Positions 1-12,649 are shown, counted from the stretch's first letter. The stretch: DNA of 64,000 nucleotides from Urechis unicinctus (GCA_034190875.2 CM067355.1:29698941-29762940), one strand, 5' to 3'. The notes: generated by a model from the sequence alone, not told the origin. A program made the numbers and translations.

Positions 1-110
1 ATATATATGTATATTTATATGTTTTTTTATAAATATATATATATATATATATTCATATATATATATATTCATATATATATATATACTAATATATGTATAT
101 ATATATGATA
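1..110. repeat. (TA)n-rich tract at the head of monomer A1
   Basis: An imperfect AT/TATG tract runs from the window start to the first base of the A1 head. The equivalent tract before A3 (53090-53615) is followed by the same bases, so this is the junction between an unseen C copy and A1. Confidence 0.9.
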
Positions 111-280
111 GTGTCAATGTGGTTATTGCTATTTTTTAATTCACTAATTGACCGAGTGATATATCAGCTGCTAGTTCATTTAGGTACGTATGTATATATT
201 CCGCAGTGATAAATTTGTCAATGTTGTTTGCTATTTTTTAATTCATATAATTGACCGAGTGATATTGCATTTTGTACGTA
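111..280 (+). repeat. Local head duplication unique to A1
   Basis: Two near copies of about 70-80 bp, 111-190 and 213-280, each run from GTCAATGT through ACCGAGTGATAT to GTACGTA. A3 has one copy (53619-53698). The second copy is worn, so the duplication is not the newest change. Confidence 0.85.
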
Positions 281-3200
281 ATGTCAAAATCAATATGGAA
301 ATTGCCGGAGTGCTGACATATTTCTTTGCAGTTTGTTCAATATGGAATATTGCCTGGAGCGACGACATATCTTTAATGTATTATCCAAAATGGAGCAGGT
401 GCGTGGTGATTATGCAATTTCTTCCTAATTATGTGCATTCGGTGAATGTCAGACGCAATATCTAGGAGATTAGGACCTGGCCTATGGCTGATACTGATGG
501 GGATCATTAACTCATTCGTCACGTTATAATCCCTATTGTAGCATCATGTGCGCCCATTGGTGTTCGTATTGTCGGAGCTTTCCGTATCGGGGGCTGCTAA
601 ATATTACCCGCCACTTTTTCTCTAAATCCTTGATTCATGTGTCGGCGAGGCACTATATGGGTCGTGGATACTATGCGCTTAAGGGATTGAACTGATCTGT
701 TGATGCCCTGCAATAGGTACAGTCGTTTCAATAAACTGCTGTAAAGAATACAGAGTTATTTAAGCTGCAGGGGTATGTCTAAATAGGCTTGCAGCAAAGC
801 CTGCGCGGCTTCGACTACGACCCATCGAGCAACGCTACGCTGTACTAAAATTCATGTTAATCACTTGGTTTTGATAAGGGATATATAAATGCAACGGCTC
901 CGAGCTGCAATATATAATTTGAAAATTAATTATATTTATACGCTACGAGTCAGGCAGTTTAAGTTATAAACATAATTTCATGTGGACGCTGTTTGTTGGT
1001 TGAAGCCGCAAGACTAGGATGATTTAGGTCTAAGTCACCTTGTTGAACGAAAGAGCAACATAACTGCATCAAAGATATCAGGTACATAATTGACATAACT
1101 TGGTTGAATAAAATGGTTACTAATTTCCAATGTTGTTTTTTAACTTCAAACAACCCTGCGTGTCTCTGTGCGCCAGATGTAGAAGAGATTTGATAGAAGT
1201 CAGCGCCGCATGAGACTTTTCAGTCGATTCGATCCGCAGACGTACCATATTCCTGGCGAGCTTCGCTTAATCGTGTTGTTGTTTTGTTAATGCCTTGACT
1301 GACGACCTGTCCTTCCCCACCTGTCTCAACCAAATAGGCTTCTATACCTTTCTTAGTCTCTCTACTGCATTCATGCTATTATATTACCATTGGGAACAAT
1401 GGCAACACAACCGTGCTCTGTATATTGAGTCTGTCAATTATGCATTCGGGGCTCATCATACGGCTTCTGTCTGTAAATGGGATCTTCATTAATGGGATGA
1501 TCGTGTACATTTCGTGGTCGGGTAAAACATAGGGGCTATCTTTGATAAGGAACAAATATAGATTACATAGACCACACTGTAAGGTTTTGTGCTTTTTTGA
1601 TTGCGAGGTTTTATATAGATATGTCATTAGAAAAAATGATCATGTTCGAAACTAAGTGCGTTGGCGTTCAACAAAATATTACTTTTGGCCAAAAGATTTC
1701 ATAGTAGGAATAATGCAATCGGCGTAAAACAGCAGCTTCACATAAAGCTTTAGTCACACGCGGTTATGGGACGTCGTGCTGTTGACAATGATCAGCAAAT
1801 TTGATAAAATGCACGAGGGTTTTTGAGCAACAATCTAGATTTACATAAAGATTCTCCAAAATGTAAGTATGTGAAAGGTACAACATCAAACGATTACGTT
1901 TTTGATATAGCACCATTAACTTAATATGTTCAGCCTATCACACCGACTGCTGAAAACTGGTGTATTGCGCTCAACAAATTATCGGATTGGTGCTATAGCA
2001 AGTACTAAAGGAACAAAGTTGCAGTTATACTTCATTTGCAAATCAATTAAGAATAGATGAACGCCGCGCCAGGTAGTTACCTGCGAGCTATTGCCTGACC
2101 TCTGTTTCACACATTGCAAGGAGTTCACACGAAAAGAGAACAATAAGAAGCAATGCTGTAAAAGTTATTGACCAACTACAGCATTATAGGCAACTAAAAT
2201 ACAATATAATGCAGTAGTGTTATGGATTTTGAAACCTGGCTTTATCACAATTTGCCAACATTATGTATGCCCTTGACATACGACATTGGTACAATGATAT
2301 GAGCGTTCAGGCAATTAATTACCAACCGTGATTGGAAATGCAATCTTTCGGTAGTTTTCAGCTGCCCAGTCCGGTCTTATAATGATGCAACAACCCCTGC
2401 AGAGCAGCACCCTCTCTCCATAAACATCGTCGCTTAATCACCGGGTCTTACAACTGGCTAAAGGATACCAATAAAGCTATCGGTTCAAATGAGTCCCACG
2501 TCTTTGTGCGTTTAATTACACGGAAGGGGGATTTGTTCCCTAAGTACCAAGGCGTAGCAGAGATTTATTTCCAAATTAGACCAGATAATATTGTTGTGTG
2601 GTTGGCCATGAGAATGTTTATGCCGTATTTTGTCTAACGTCTTCTGAACCTTAATCATTCCATGTAGATTACGTGACATTCCTCAGTATTTGATTAGTCA
2701 GCGAAAACAACAAATATGAACAGGCACCAGTGCCCACTGTAGTGCCGTTCTTTGTTTGCCTTACAATAATCGTGACATGGATTATTTTGAATGGCAGAAC
2801 AATGCTTTGGTTATTGGATTCCAAATGCAAGATCCAAAATCAGTGTTGCCAGTGCTGAAAAAGGTGGTATGATATATTAACTGGTACATCAACGCCGCAA
2901 TGACAGGGAACAACCATTTTAAGCTGGGAACAGTAGGTGGATGGAATGTAAGTGGAAATGGTTGTTACCATCGCTACTGTATCCCTACTTTTTCAACAAA
3001 CAAATGAACTTGCCAAATCCGTCAGTTACCCAATTAATCAATGATGAGATAAAGTTAGCAATCTTTCCATTGAGATATGTCATGCAACAGGCGTCACTCG
3101 CATATTTACTGCAGTTTGCAGAAGTGAATTTAATGCATCCGCACCTATGCAATGCGTACTAAAATGATTGAGTGATGGTAAAACTCTTAAATAAATTGGC

Positions 3201-4377
3201 CAACTATTCGAAACGATGATGATCGTTTGTGTATGCTTATGACATCGATCAACATTTTTAATTCTCAGTTTTGTCATGTTTCAAGAATATTTATATCAAA
3301 AACACATCGCCCGCAAATTTAATGATATCCAGGCAGCAATATCTTTTTAACAGTGTTAATCCTATAAGCCAGCTTGTCACACATTTATCGTAATCAAGTC
3401 AATAAGCAAATCTAATATTAAATACCCCTTGATTTCAATCAACATATGGATAAGCTGCGTACAGTGGCTCCACCAGCAGGAGTCACAAATCAAAGAATAT
3501 CGGCACCTCAGTAACTAAAGGTTATTGTGTCGGTTGTTAACCTCTGTAAATGCACTTAAAATTCTTTATAAAACAATATAATCGACAACAATAAAAAACT
3601 GATAGGTTTAAGATTGATTTTCAAAATTATTACCGAACTTACCGCCCAGTCTCATAAAAACGTGTCTAAGCTTGTACATTTTCACATTCACGTTATTCCA
3701 CATGTGCCGATAAGTGTGCCAATTTTGCTAAGGTTATAATGGCTGCGTCAAATCCCTGCAGAAGCAAATAGCCTATTATAAATAGGGCACGATTTTGCCC
3801 TAGATTACATGCTGCTGAAGTCACAATAATTGTGCAATGGACTGCAGCTATGAGGTGCTAAGCTTCTATAATGGCCGCAACGCACGTATTTCTCCACATA
3901 CGTTGCCTCGTTAATGTGGCTTAATGCACCCTAATGAAGAGAGGTTATATCATCATAATGGGTTACTTATGATCGATAAACGTCCATTGCGCCCTCAACT
4001 ATATCAAGGAATTTATTTCATTGTAGTCTTCTAACGATCTCTTAATTCATAGTTGTAGATGACATATCAATAGATTCACTGAATTCCATTTGAAGTTTAT
4101 ATCGAAATATTGTATTTGAGCAGCCACATTATAGTCCCACAGTGTCTTAATTGCAATTGCCTCAATGCATAACCAATGCTATTGCACATACCCAAGATTT
4201 TTCTGGGGAATGTGATCAATAAGGCGCTAACAACACGCTGGATTGTCTCTTAATTACTGCCTATCAGCAGTGTAACTTGCAAAACAAATTTCAACAACAC
4301 ACACTGATTTATAATATGTAATCTAAAACCAGAATAAAATAACATTGCATCTAATTCTGTAAGGACACAATGCATAC

Positions 4378-4620
4378 TTGAAATGGTTACTTGGTCATAT
4401 TGCAATTAGATCATGCGAAGGAAGATATTCGCTTTTAGACGCCAAACATGCTGCGCAGAATATCTACGACAATCAATTTTCGTTATTGCAATCGGTCAGA
4501 ACTGCTCGACTTGTGAACGCCAACAACATTAATCTGGGGCTGTCGTTACAAAACCGTCACCAATATAGCGCTAGACCAGATTATGCCACCCCGCGCCGCT
4601 TTATGCATAAATCGTGCTAG
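4378..4620 (+). other. Protein-like open frame in A1, unrecognised, probably not a gene
   Basis: An 80-codon open frame with varied residue use (for example SVRTARLVNANNINLGL near residues 40-56). The A3 counterpart (about 57570-57830) and the C counterparts (about 23800-24050 and 49020-49290) do not keep the frame open through the same span. I recognise no family and see no start context. It may be chance or a remnant of an older coding sequence in the ancestral monomer. Confidence 0.15.
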
Positions 4621-5086
4621 CGTAAGTATTATAAATCATTAGCAACTACTGCCTTTTTGGATTTTAGTCGAGGCGGTTGAATCCTGAACTGCTAGCGACA
4701 CGTAACAGCGGTTTTCTGGAAAATCTAAAGCTTACATTTGTAATTTTGTTTAATAAATTAACCTGGAACCTCGTGAATAAGCAAGTAATCAAATCTTATC
4801 AAAGCACACATATTAACATTTGTTCTTTATATGGATATCTCACCCAAACCAATGTCAAAACGCAATACATCATCCCACATGAGAGCCAGGATGAATACTG
4901 CTACCATTGAATTGAGTCTGAGTTAATATCTCCTCACTCACTGTGTCACTCCAACATATGTGGTGTAGCACATTGTGCACATGATGGTCCAGCCGTGTTT
5001 TCCTGCATACACAAACGTGCCAGCTGCACTCGTGTAAGAGCACTCTTGTTTTGAAGGTCACATGGAGGTTTTTAGATTTAATTGAT

Positions 5087-5490
5087 CTGAAACACCAAAG
5101 CGTTTGCCATTTCCAATGCGTGCTTTTCCCTGTAATGTGCCTGTGTGGTGTGTTCATTCGGAAGCAATACTGGATTTGCAATGACTGTCTGATTTTTATA
5201 AGTACAAGGTAAACTAGGCTGAAAAGAGCTTCAGATACGGGTGTTGTACATGTGGCAGTGTAAGGGGTAGTATGGTTATTAGCTTACCAGAATAAACAGT
5301 ACTGCAGATACGCGTACCTGCTAAAACGCCAATTACACTCATTTTTGTCTGTATTGCTTTTGTGAGGGTTACTGAAACACCAAAGCGTATCGGTATTCCA
5401 ATGCGAGCTTTCCTTACAACCCTGGTGGTGTGCGTTACTGGAATGCAATTTGTCGTGCCTGTTTTACACATAGTATAACACGAAAACTAT
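5087..5490 (+). repeat. Tandem duplication of about 280-bp spacing inside A1
   Basis: A segment starting GAAACACCAAAGCG occurs at about 5088-5210 and again at about 5370-5490, each followed by a related GGTGTG and ATTTG stretch. A3 has a single such segment near 58520-58670. The second copy replaces the sequence found in A3 at about 58770-58950. Confidence 0.7.
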
Positions 5491-5930
5491 AGGATATGTC
5501 AATGGTTTACCATCTAAGTGCATGTTGCGTTTGTGACATGCTGGTAGTGTAATCTGGCCTTGATATAAGCTTATAATTTTCAAACAGTACTGGCAGATTT
5601 GCGTGGAGCAATTTCATCAAACGCCATAATGACCAGTTCTTCGCGTGATTGACCTTGCGGATTGCTGTGGCTAAGCTAAGTAAAGTTTGCTTGAAAACAG
5701 TGCCGGTTATACGGCAATTCGTGTATACTTCATCTCTTAGATGAATCAGTGCAGCGTTGCTTGATTCGGTTACCTCCGAAACCACCAGTACGCATGGCTT
5801 TTACACTCAGAAACTTGATATATGGTATGATATACGAGAACAATAATATCTAATATGGGATTGTTATCAATAACAATTAGTTGTTATAAACCCACCAAGG
5901 TAATGAGCCCTGCAGAGGATTCACAAAGGT

Positions 5931-6161
5931 TTATTCTCTCCAGCTGTGCTTATATTCATTTATTAAGTTTGGTGCTCGGTCAACTGCTACTTTGTAATGA
6001 AAAGTTGGCATTGGCATGTGTGGATTAAAGACCGCAATCGCATGTTGTAGCAACTGGTTGAATTTGTTATATACTATCTGCCTTAAATTATGAAGATATT
6101 TATACTGAGGGCGTATCTGTGGCTCGAGCAATACCAGCCATACTACATAATAAAGATGCAT
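5931..6161 (-). pseudogene. Minus-strand reading-frame remnant shared by A1, A3 and C2
   Basis: The minus strand reads as a 76-residue segment containing EPQIRPQYKYLHNLRQIV, then FNQLLQHAIAVFNPHMPMP, and ending APNLINEYKHSWRE. A3 (59425-59655) reads almost the same peptide. C2 (49958-50371) ends VQNLMIEYKHRRPE at an equivalent stop and also shares the QLL...N block. The shared end suggests a reading frame in the ancestral monomer. A1-A3 differences in this block are almost all amino-acid-changing, which argues against present selection. I do not recognise the family. Confidence 0.3.
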
Positions 6162-6392
6162 TTTGCATAGAATCCTCTTCTCTCCCAGCGTTTTGACTGG
6201 TCGCCATAAGCTGCGAAGAGATGCGATCGAATCTCAATATCAACTTGCATTCTGCGATTGTAGACCAAGTAGTTCAATTTTCAAGAGTTACATATAGAAT
6301 AACTTCAGAGATGCGTTGTTTGTTACGCGGTTATTTGCGTGCATGTTATATTTGGAATCACGGTAACCACTTATTTCACCCACACAACATGT

Positions 6393-7070
6393 AAGCTGTC
6401 ATCTGCGTGTTTGATTGGCCTTATTTTGATGAACTATGACAATTTTTTCAATTGCTGGCGCAATTGAATTGTTACTATCCCCGGAATTGCATACTAGTAA
6501 TTTAACAAAGTAATTAATAGTCAGTAGTTTGGTAGCGTTCGAAAATATTCTTTTGATCTTAATAGTTCAACAACTACACAGAGTGCCGTTTCGAATCCAA
6601 TGAAGAGTCGAATATGTAAACATGTGTGTCCGTTCTCATCAATTATAGACGCTGACGATATTGTTTGCTACGGGTAATCAACGTGGGATGACTAGGTCGT
6701 TCACAATATTGCCGAGCATAGAACTGGGCTAAGTTCGCCAACGCCTATGTCAATATACAACCATGATTGATGTTTGTGATTCATATTTGCGCTGCATTTT
6801 ATGGTGCACTCGAACCTCTGACGACGATGTGCGCTCGTAAATACCTCATTCATATGTATTGACTCCTGTTCAGATACGTCCAAGACAGCAGTGCGTGACC
6901 AGTGCAAATACCCTCCCATTCAATATCTGCAGTGCTAGCAGGTATTGCAGCGTAACCTCTATTACGATGAATGTCAATTTGACGTCATTAATGCAGGGTC
7001 TTCGCCTATTGAGTCCGTTTGTGACGCCAGCCGTATTTGGTATGACAGAATATCAATAGCGCTAGGGGCA
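6393..7070 (+). repeat. Conserved tail island, A1 copy
   Basis: This block is shared by A, B and C monomers: GATTGGCC near the start, a GTTCGAA site, ACTACACAGA, AAACATGTGT, GATATTGTTTGC, then ATTCATATTTGC. It is the best-kept sequence between monomer types. In A1 the central part is more altered than in A2, A3, B1 or C. Confidence 0.8.
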
Positions 7071-8119
7071 TTGTTGCATATCCCCGATGCCCAAGCAGCC
7101 TATTGACGTACTGCTCCTAATTCATTTGATGCGAACGGCCGTTATTGCAATATTTTGAATAGCCAATTGATGAATGCGGATCAATATGGCCTTTCAGCGA
7201 TCACTACTAGGTTACTTGAGCTCGCAGGGTAATCAAATATGGTTGCGTCAGGCATATTCTACTTGGACCACAATATGCCTACATTCATTGAACGTGTGCT
7301 TCTTCCGTCACTGCGTCTGACAATTCACAGCTTCTAACATCTTTTGAAAAGCTACCCCCAATGCATAGGAATATGCTAATACATTACGTTCGGTGACCCC
7401 CAGGATGTGTAACAGAGTGAGAGCCATGGTGATCTCTTTACTAACAATTGACACTGCATTATATGTTACTAAATTTTGAATTGTCTGTTTTCGCAGCATT
7501 ATTAAAACCCATCGACCGTGACATGCTTCCAGGTCATTTAAGCGACCTGAAAAAATTCATCTCAACAAATTATTGCTATAACTAGTAAAACTATAATAAC
7601 ATTTGGAAGGCTTGATTTTCATCAATGAAATTGTGTGCACCGTACGAGCAAGAAGTTATTTCATCCGAAATGAATCAAAGTTGTATACTTCTTTAGTCAC
7701 CGAGATACCCACACATCCGGGTAGATTAGCATGGACGTGACGTAGTGACCCTTTCCACCATGACATTTCAATGTCATCCTTCAAGGATATGTACGCATTA
7801 AGCGGGAAAACGAATATATCGAACGGTTAAGTAAAGTAGCGGGTGGTAAGTATGGATGCGACAGCTCTGGGATTGTGAAAACTGCGGTCCCTTTAACTTG
7901 ATGTGTAATGAATACGATACAATACGACGAAATGCTTAATGATTGCCGAGTGAATTAATGAACATGATGCACATTGCTTGGCTAGCCCATCAAGCCGATT
8001 TCGTGACATACCCAGTAGCTAAGAAGGTCTCAGAATGATGCGGTTTTGTGATCGAATATTTTGTTTATAAGAATCAGCGATCCCGCTCGTCTTCAGACTT
8101 CATGCTCTGTCACTTACAA

Positions 8120-8228
8120 TGTTGTATGGTGGACTATGACACTAGCCCACCCATAACTTATAGTGTCAATTATTGGGTGACTAGTGTCATAGTCCAACAT
8201 ACAACAACCCTGGTGGGGGGAGGGGGGT
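8120..8228. other. 33-bp-arm hairpin followed by a G tract, A1 copy
   Basis: Left arm 8120-8153 and right arm 8174-8206 are reverse complements apart from one mismatch and one single-base slip. The arm core is GGACTATGACACTAG. The loop is 20 bases. A guanine-rich run (8211-8227) follows within five bases. The same arrangement is present in A2 and A3. Confidence 0.9.
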
Positions 8229-8239
8229 GTGTTCTGTAC

Positions 8240-9219
8240 TCTGTCATGTGTGAATCTTTTTTAAAAAAATGTTGGAGATGAATATATTGCTGTAGCGTTA
8301 CATACTTGCATCATTAATGTAATCCTTTCCTACCCTTTAAAGTATTTTTATTGGATGTAAATATAGCATGGTCTGCTAATATTATATGTCATTCCAATAC
8401 ACTAAAACATGAGGTTTTTTTATAACATTCCTATAAGTTTCATCATGTATTATATGATAGTTCAGACATGTCACACTTTTGCCATCATTTAGTCAGGAAA
8501 GTGATCCTTTAGATCTCAATAGTAGCTATCCAAAAACAAGATCATGCTGGTTTGAGTTGACAGCCAAGTTAAACAATCATGAGACCCCAAGTAGGTGTCG
8601 AAGTCAAGAGTTTCTTTTATCAAGGTATCTGACACATCACTATTGGTGACCCTAGATAAGACAATAAACAACAATCATCAATAAAACAAATTCATCTTCA
8701 ACCTAGTCCTGACCTTAACAAATCCTTCAGCACATTGCCTGCAGATGCAGCTGTATTCTGTATTTCGTAACTATAAGTTATTATGTGGCTAACCCGAAAA
8801 AGGTGACATATTCAAAATGTTGTTTAATCCATGGTTTAATCATAGTGCCCTGAGGGGATTTATATCATTTACACTAAGCAGATGCGATTCAATTAAATTC
8901 TCAAAATAAATGAAATATAAGACAAGATAATGATGCTCTGATGCCCAAATAAACGGATACAACAGGGAATAAAATATGCACAATGAATCAATTTGAGGCT
9001 AATGTGACGCTTGATGAAGCATATTGTGAATATATCCATGAACATATGCAGTTAGACAAATCATTAAATGACAGGCATATCCTTTGGTAAGAGCCCTGTT
9101 GCCTCAAGTACTCTGCAGGTTCACATGATTGCCGTTAAATATTAATTTATAAATATGAAATCATTATATAAATGATATCTTTTATGTGACGAAATACTCA
9201 GATGTAATAGAAGCATATT
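8240..9219. other. CpG-poor tail of A1, no gene seen
   Basis: AT-rich sequence with 7 CpG in 840 bp (8341-9180, hand count), against 33 in 840 bp of the A1 body (5941-6780). The first part matches A2 up to 31237 and A3 up to 63062. The stretch 8710-9219 is found only here within the window. I see no coding frame. Confidence 0.75.
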
Positions 9220-9222
9220 GTG

Positions 9223-9254
<32 letters not shown>

Positions 9255-9309
9255 AGATACTATATATATATATATATATAGATATATATATATATATATA
9301 TATATAGAC

Positions 9310-9347
<38 letters not shown>

Positions 9348-9531
9348 ATATATATGTATATATATAGATATATCTCTCTATATATCCTATATATATATAT
9401 ATATATATATAAATATATATATATAGTATATATATAGATATATATATATCTATATATATCTAGATAGACGTATATATCTCTACCCGAGTATATATATCTA
9501 TATATCTATATATATATATATCTATATATAG

Positions 9532-9567
<36 letters not shown>

Positions 9568-9570
9568 TCA
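9220..9570. repeat. (TA)n/GATA microsatellite at the A1/B1 junction
   Basis: Alternating TA with scattered GATA and CTA variants. The open frame of alternating I and Y residues across it is a microsatellite artefact. The equivalent junction A3/B3 at 63062 has lost the whole tract. Confidence 0.95.
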
Positions 9571-12168
9571 TTTATCAAGCCGGAGTGATATTTCAACTGC
9601 CATTACATTTAGAATTATACTGAGGCCATGTCAAATCAGCACAACTAATGTTACGCAATACTAAAATAATACTTCGCAGAAGGCTCAATAGGGATATATG
9701 CTAGAACAATGGCACATCTGGAGTGTACTGTCCGAAACTAATTGAAGCAGGTTCATGCACTATCTCCCTATTTGCTTGCTTTCAGCGTATGTCAGATGCA
9801 ATCAAATGGAAATTACGACCTGGCTAAAGGCTAATGCTGTTCGGGATTGTTAAATCGTCGAGGCTTGTCCATGATGTAACAATCCCAATTGTTAATTTAT
9901 TTGCGCTCACAGACATATACGTGTTGGCAAACTATTTACATATTTTGCCCAAACGAGAATGGCGAGCAGTTTTTATTTACCAAAGCTGACAACATAACCT
10001 GATATTATGCATCAATTGCATATTTATGTTTCTTTACAAGAAACGGTTCTGCAATCAAACTGAAGCTTTCGTTGTGATACGCTACATTACTTGGCGAATT
10101 CGCATTCGCCAAATTGGCTTGGTCAGTTTGGTTTGTATGTTCATAGCAATGTTTGTGAACATGTTTGTAGATCCGCGATTTTTGTTTTGAGGAGTACAAC
10201 GATCGCCGCTGCTCTCTGCTCGTGCTTGCACGCCGCAGTAATATTTAGAAACAAAACTTTTACTTGAGTTGACCCGACTGGTATGATTTCTTTAATAAAT
10301 TTGATTGCATATAAAATCATCAATATATATAATAACCATTAAACAGTCACCTGCATGTTTCATTGGCCTTGTTCTGGAGAGCTATAGTTTGCAATTGCTG
10401 GTGAATGCTTGGATGTGTTGCAGAAGTTAAAGATTGACGGAAAGGCTACTATAGTTTGGGGGGTTCGAATACCCTCTTTTATAGTTTAATTATTACTACA
10501 CAGACGTAATCGAATCCAATGACGAGACCAAACATGTGTCCATTCCGTCACCTTTAACGCTGATGATATTGTTTGCTTGCCAAGGTTTGCTACCGATGCC
10601 ACACCAATGTCAATGAACAGCCATGATTGATATTTGCAATTCATATTTGCACTGCAAATATCTTCTATGAACACATTCAGAATACCCATGGCGCGCATAT
10701 GAGATTGGAATTCCAAATTATTAAGCCTTGACCCTGAATTTCATTTTGATAATGGAATAATCACGTGTTTCATTTCGTACGTTTGATGTAAAATAGCCGG
10801 TCTTTTGCACCATCTAGCATTAGTGTTTATAATTGCTTTGCTCATTTAATTCTAGAGGGGTCTAGGACTGCATGATGAAATAAAACTAGGCGCGAATCAT
10901 TAACAGCAGTGCGGTTAACAACCTTTCAACGCTATTCTACAGTACTCACTGAGCCTCTCACACAGAGCTTTAATGGCCATTAAATCACGAAATTCGAGGA
11001 ACCAACGGTCGTGAAAAAGCATGTCCCTCTACATAATCTGTTGAATATATAGACATACTCGTCAAAGATAGAAATAATGAACCATTTACTTGCATGCATA
11101 ACTCCTCAATGGATCCTTGTGCGTCTTGATTGCCTCCGTTGTTGGCACATATACTGCAGTATTTTATTCAAGGCAATGAGACAATTTGTTTCTCGAAGGG
11201 GTGCACTCAGAATGCACACTGCACCAGTAAAGGCCAGCACACAAATGAGCTACTTATGGGATCAGTTATTGTCCGAAGCTATGAAGAACATCAGGCAACA
11301 TCCAAGCGCATTAAAAAGTTTATATTTCCATAGGTGCCGGAGATCCACATTTGTCAGATGAAGAGCTATCAGGGCAAACGTCACTGCTGGTTAAATGAGA
11401 TAGTTCGCACTCAGCATGCAGAGTATCTATCTCAATTCAAAATTAACAATGGTCGTATAGTATATGCTTTATGTCAATCCGACTTCTCACAGTAAGCTTC
11501 ATCGCAAAAAGAGTTCGTTCGAACCCATCGATCGATTTTATTAGTTGCGGGAGGGATTTGATCACTATTGTGGTATTGGGACATGAATATGCTATTTTCA
11601 AGCAACAACTTATCGTTGAGGAGTTGGATGAACGATAATCGCACATTAGATGTTTCTGACTGCTACCGATATGTCACTCTGTCTTTAATTGCAATTTAGC
11701 CGAATAGTCATTTGGCGGATAATGTGTGGCATATGAGTTAAACATTGAGCTGTTCTGTTGAGCAGGAGCACTCCAATTCGTATCATATTGTAGCTGGCTT
11801 ATCAAAGTAAGTCCATCAAACCAATATTGTGATAAAAATATGTCAGCGCAAAGTCCAAAAAGCGGGCGGATCAGAGATTTGCTTGGAAGTGTTAGGAGTG
11901 CACTTGTAACCTAGCTCGCTATACGCTAAGAGGGCGCACATGGAGTAGCAGTGCGGTGATCATGAAAACCATTGAAGCACACGCCCGTCAATGGGTGACA
12001 CCACAATAAAATTAACAGGGGACTATTGAGCCAACGTCTGAGGGCTCTGTAAATGATATGGTATATTCTGATGGGTCGAGTAAACAACGGTCCCAAAGTA
12101 TTCAGACAATACCACCGCGCTGCTCACAACTGACGAGACTACATATTTCTTTGGGAGGGGGTGGCCAC
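9571..12168 (+). repeat. Monomer B1, short form
   Basis: B1 begins with CGGAGTGATATTTCAACTGC and ATGTCAAATCAGCAC, the family head. It runs along the head to about 10260, then reaches the tail island at 10342, skipping most of the body seen in A and C. The terminal part (11080-11640) matches B2 (34395-34950), and its first bases (TTACTTGCATG) also match the end of C2 near 53056. The segment 11680-12168 has no counterpart in B2. Short overlapping frames at 11077-11361 are not kept in B2. Confidence 0.9.
10342..10740 (+). repeat. Conserved tail island, B1 copy, with a Pol III B-box-like site
   Basis: This copy holds GGTTCGAATACC at about 10462-10473, close to the Pol III internal B box (GGTTCGANTCC), with TTTT a few bases downstream. 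GGGT and ACCC around TCGAAT can pair as a 4-bp stem. I could not place a convincing A box or fold a whole tRNA. B2 has lost most of this island. Confidence 0.7.
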
Positions 12169-12649
12169 CAACACACACACACACAAATATATATATAGAT
12201 ATAGATATATAGATATATATAGAGAGAGATAGAGATAGAGAGAGAGATATATAGAGAGAGAGAGAGATATATAGAGAGAGAGATAGAGAGAGATATAGAG
12301 ATATATATATATATAGAGATAGAGATATATGGATATATCTATCTATAGAGATATCTAGAGATCTCTATATATAGATCTCTAGATATATAGATATATATAT
12401 ATAGGGGAGATAATATATTATATAGAGAGATAGAGGGATGGAGAGAGATAGATATAGAGAGAGAGATAGGCAGAGCAGAGAGATATATATATATGCATAT
12501 AGAGTAGAGATATGTCTATATAGATAAAGCAGACAAAGATATTAGAGATATCTAGAGACTATATCTCTCTATCTCTATATATCTATACTCTTCTCTATAT
12601 ATATATATATATATATCTATATATATATTATATATATATATATATATAC
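12169..12649. repeat. Mixed (AC)n, (GA)n, (GATA)n, (TA)n tract at the B1/C1 junction
   Basis: A compound microsatellite opens with a short (AC)n run, passes through GAGAGATA variants and closes with (TA)n. The equivalent B2/C2 junction is a nearly pure (AT)n run of about 100 bp. Confidence 0.95.

Larger units (their letters stand above)
111..9219 (+). repeat. Monomer A1 of the higher-order tandem repeat
   Basis: This is a long non-coding repeat unit. It aligns collinearly with A2 (25976-31237) and A3 (53616-63062). Identity is near 99% in places: in 2941-3162 I see two substitutions against 28644-28865. Relative to A3 it lacks about 880 bp at 6362 and about 275 bp near 5010. Relative to A1, A3 lacks about 210 bp (A1 2009-2222). 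The head and tail are also recognisably related to B and C at roughly 75-80%, so A is one member of a diverged family. I see no coding capacity beyond short shadows. Stretches not itemised separately (281-4377, 4621-5086, 5491-5930, 7071-8119) hold only this repeat body. Confidence 0.93.

Noticed and set aside
2941-3162. A 73-codon frame nearly identical at 28644-28865
   Set aside because: The identity reflects recent duplication of the whole A unit. A3 breaks the frame, and neighbouring non-coding bases are equally conserved.
8048-8281. A 77-codon frame repeated at 30641 and 62396
   Set aside because: It runs through the hairpin and G tract, so its residues are dictated by the inverted repeat. 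The three copies differ by indels in frame.
12169-12649. Telomere-like repeat at the B1/C1 junction
   Set aside because: The units are GA, GATA, AC and TA; no TTAGGG, TTAGG or TTTAGGG array is present.
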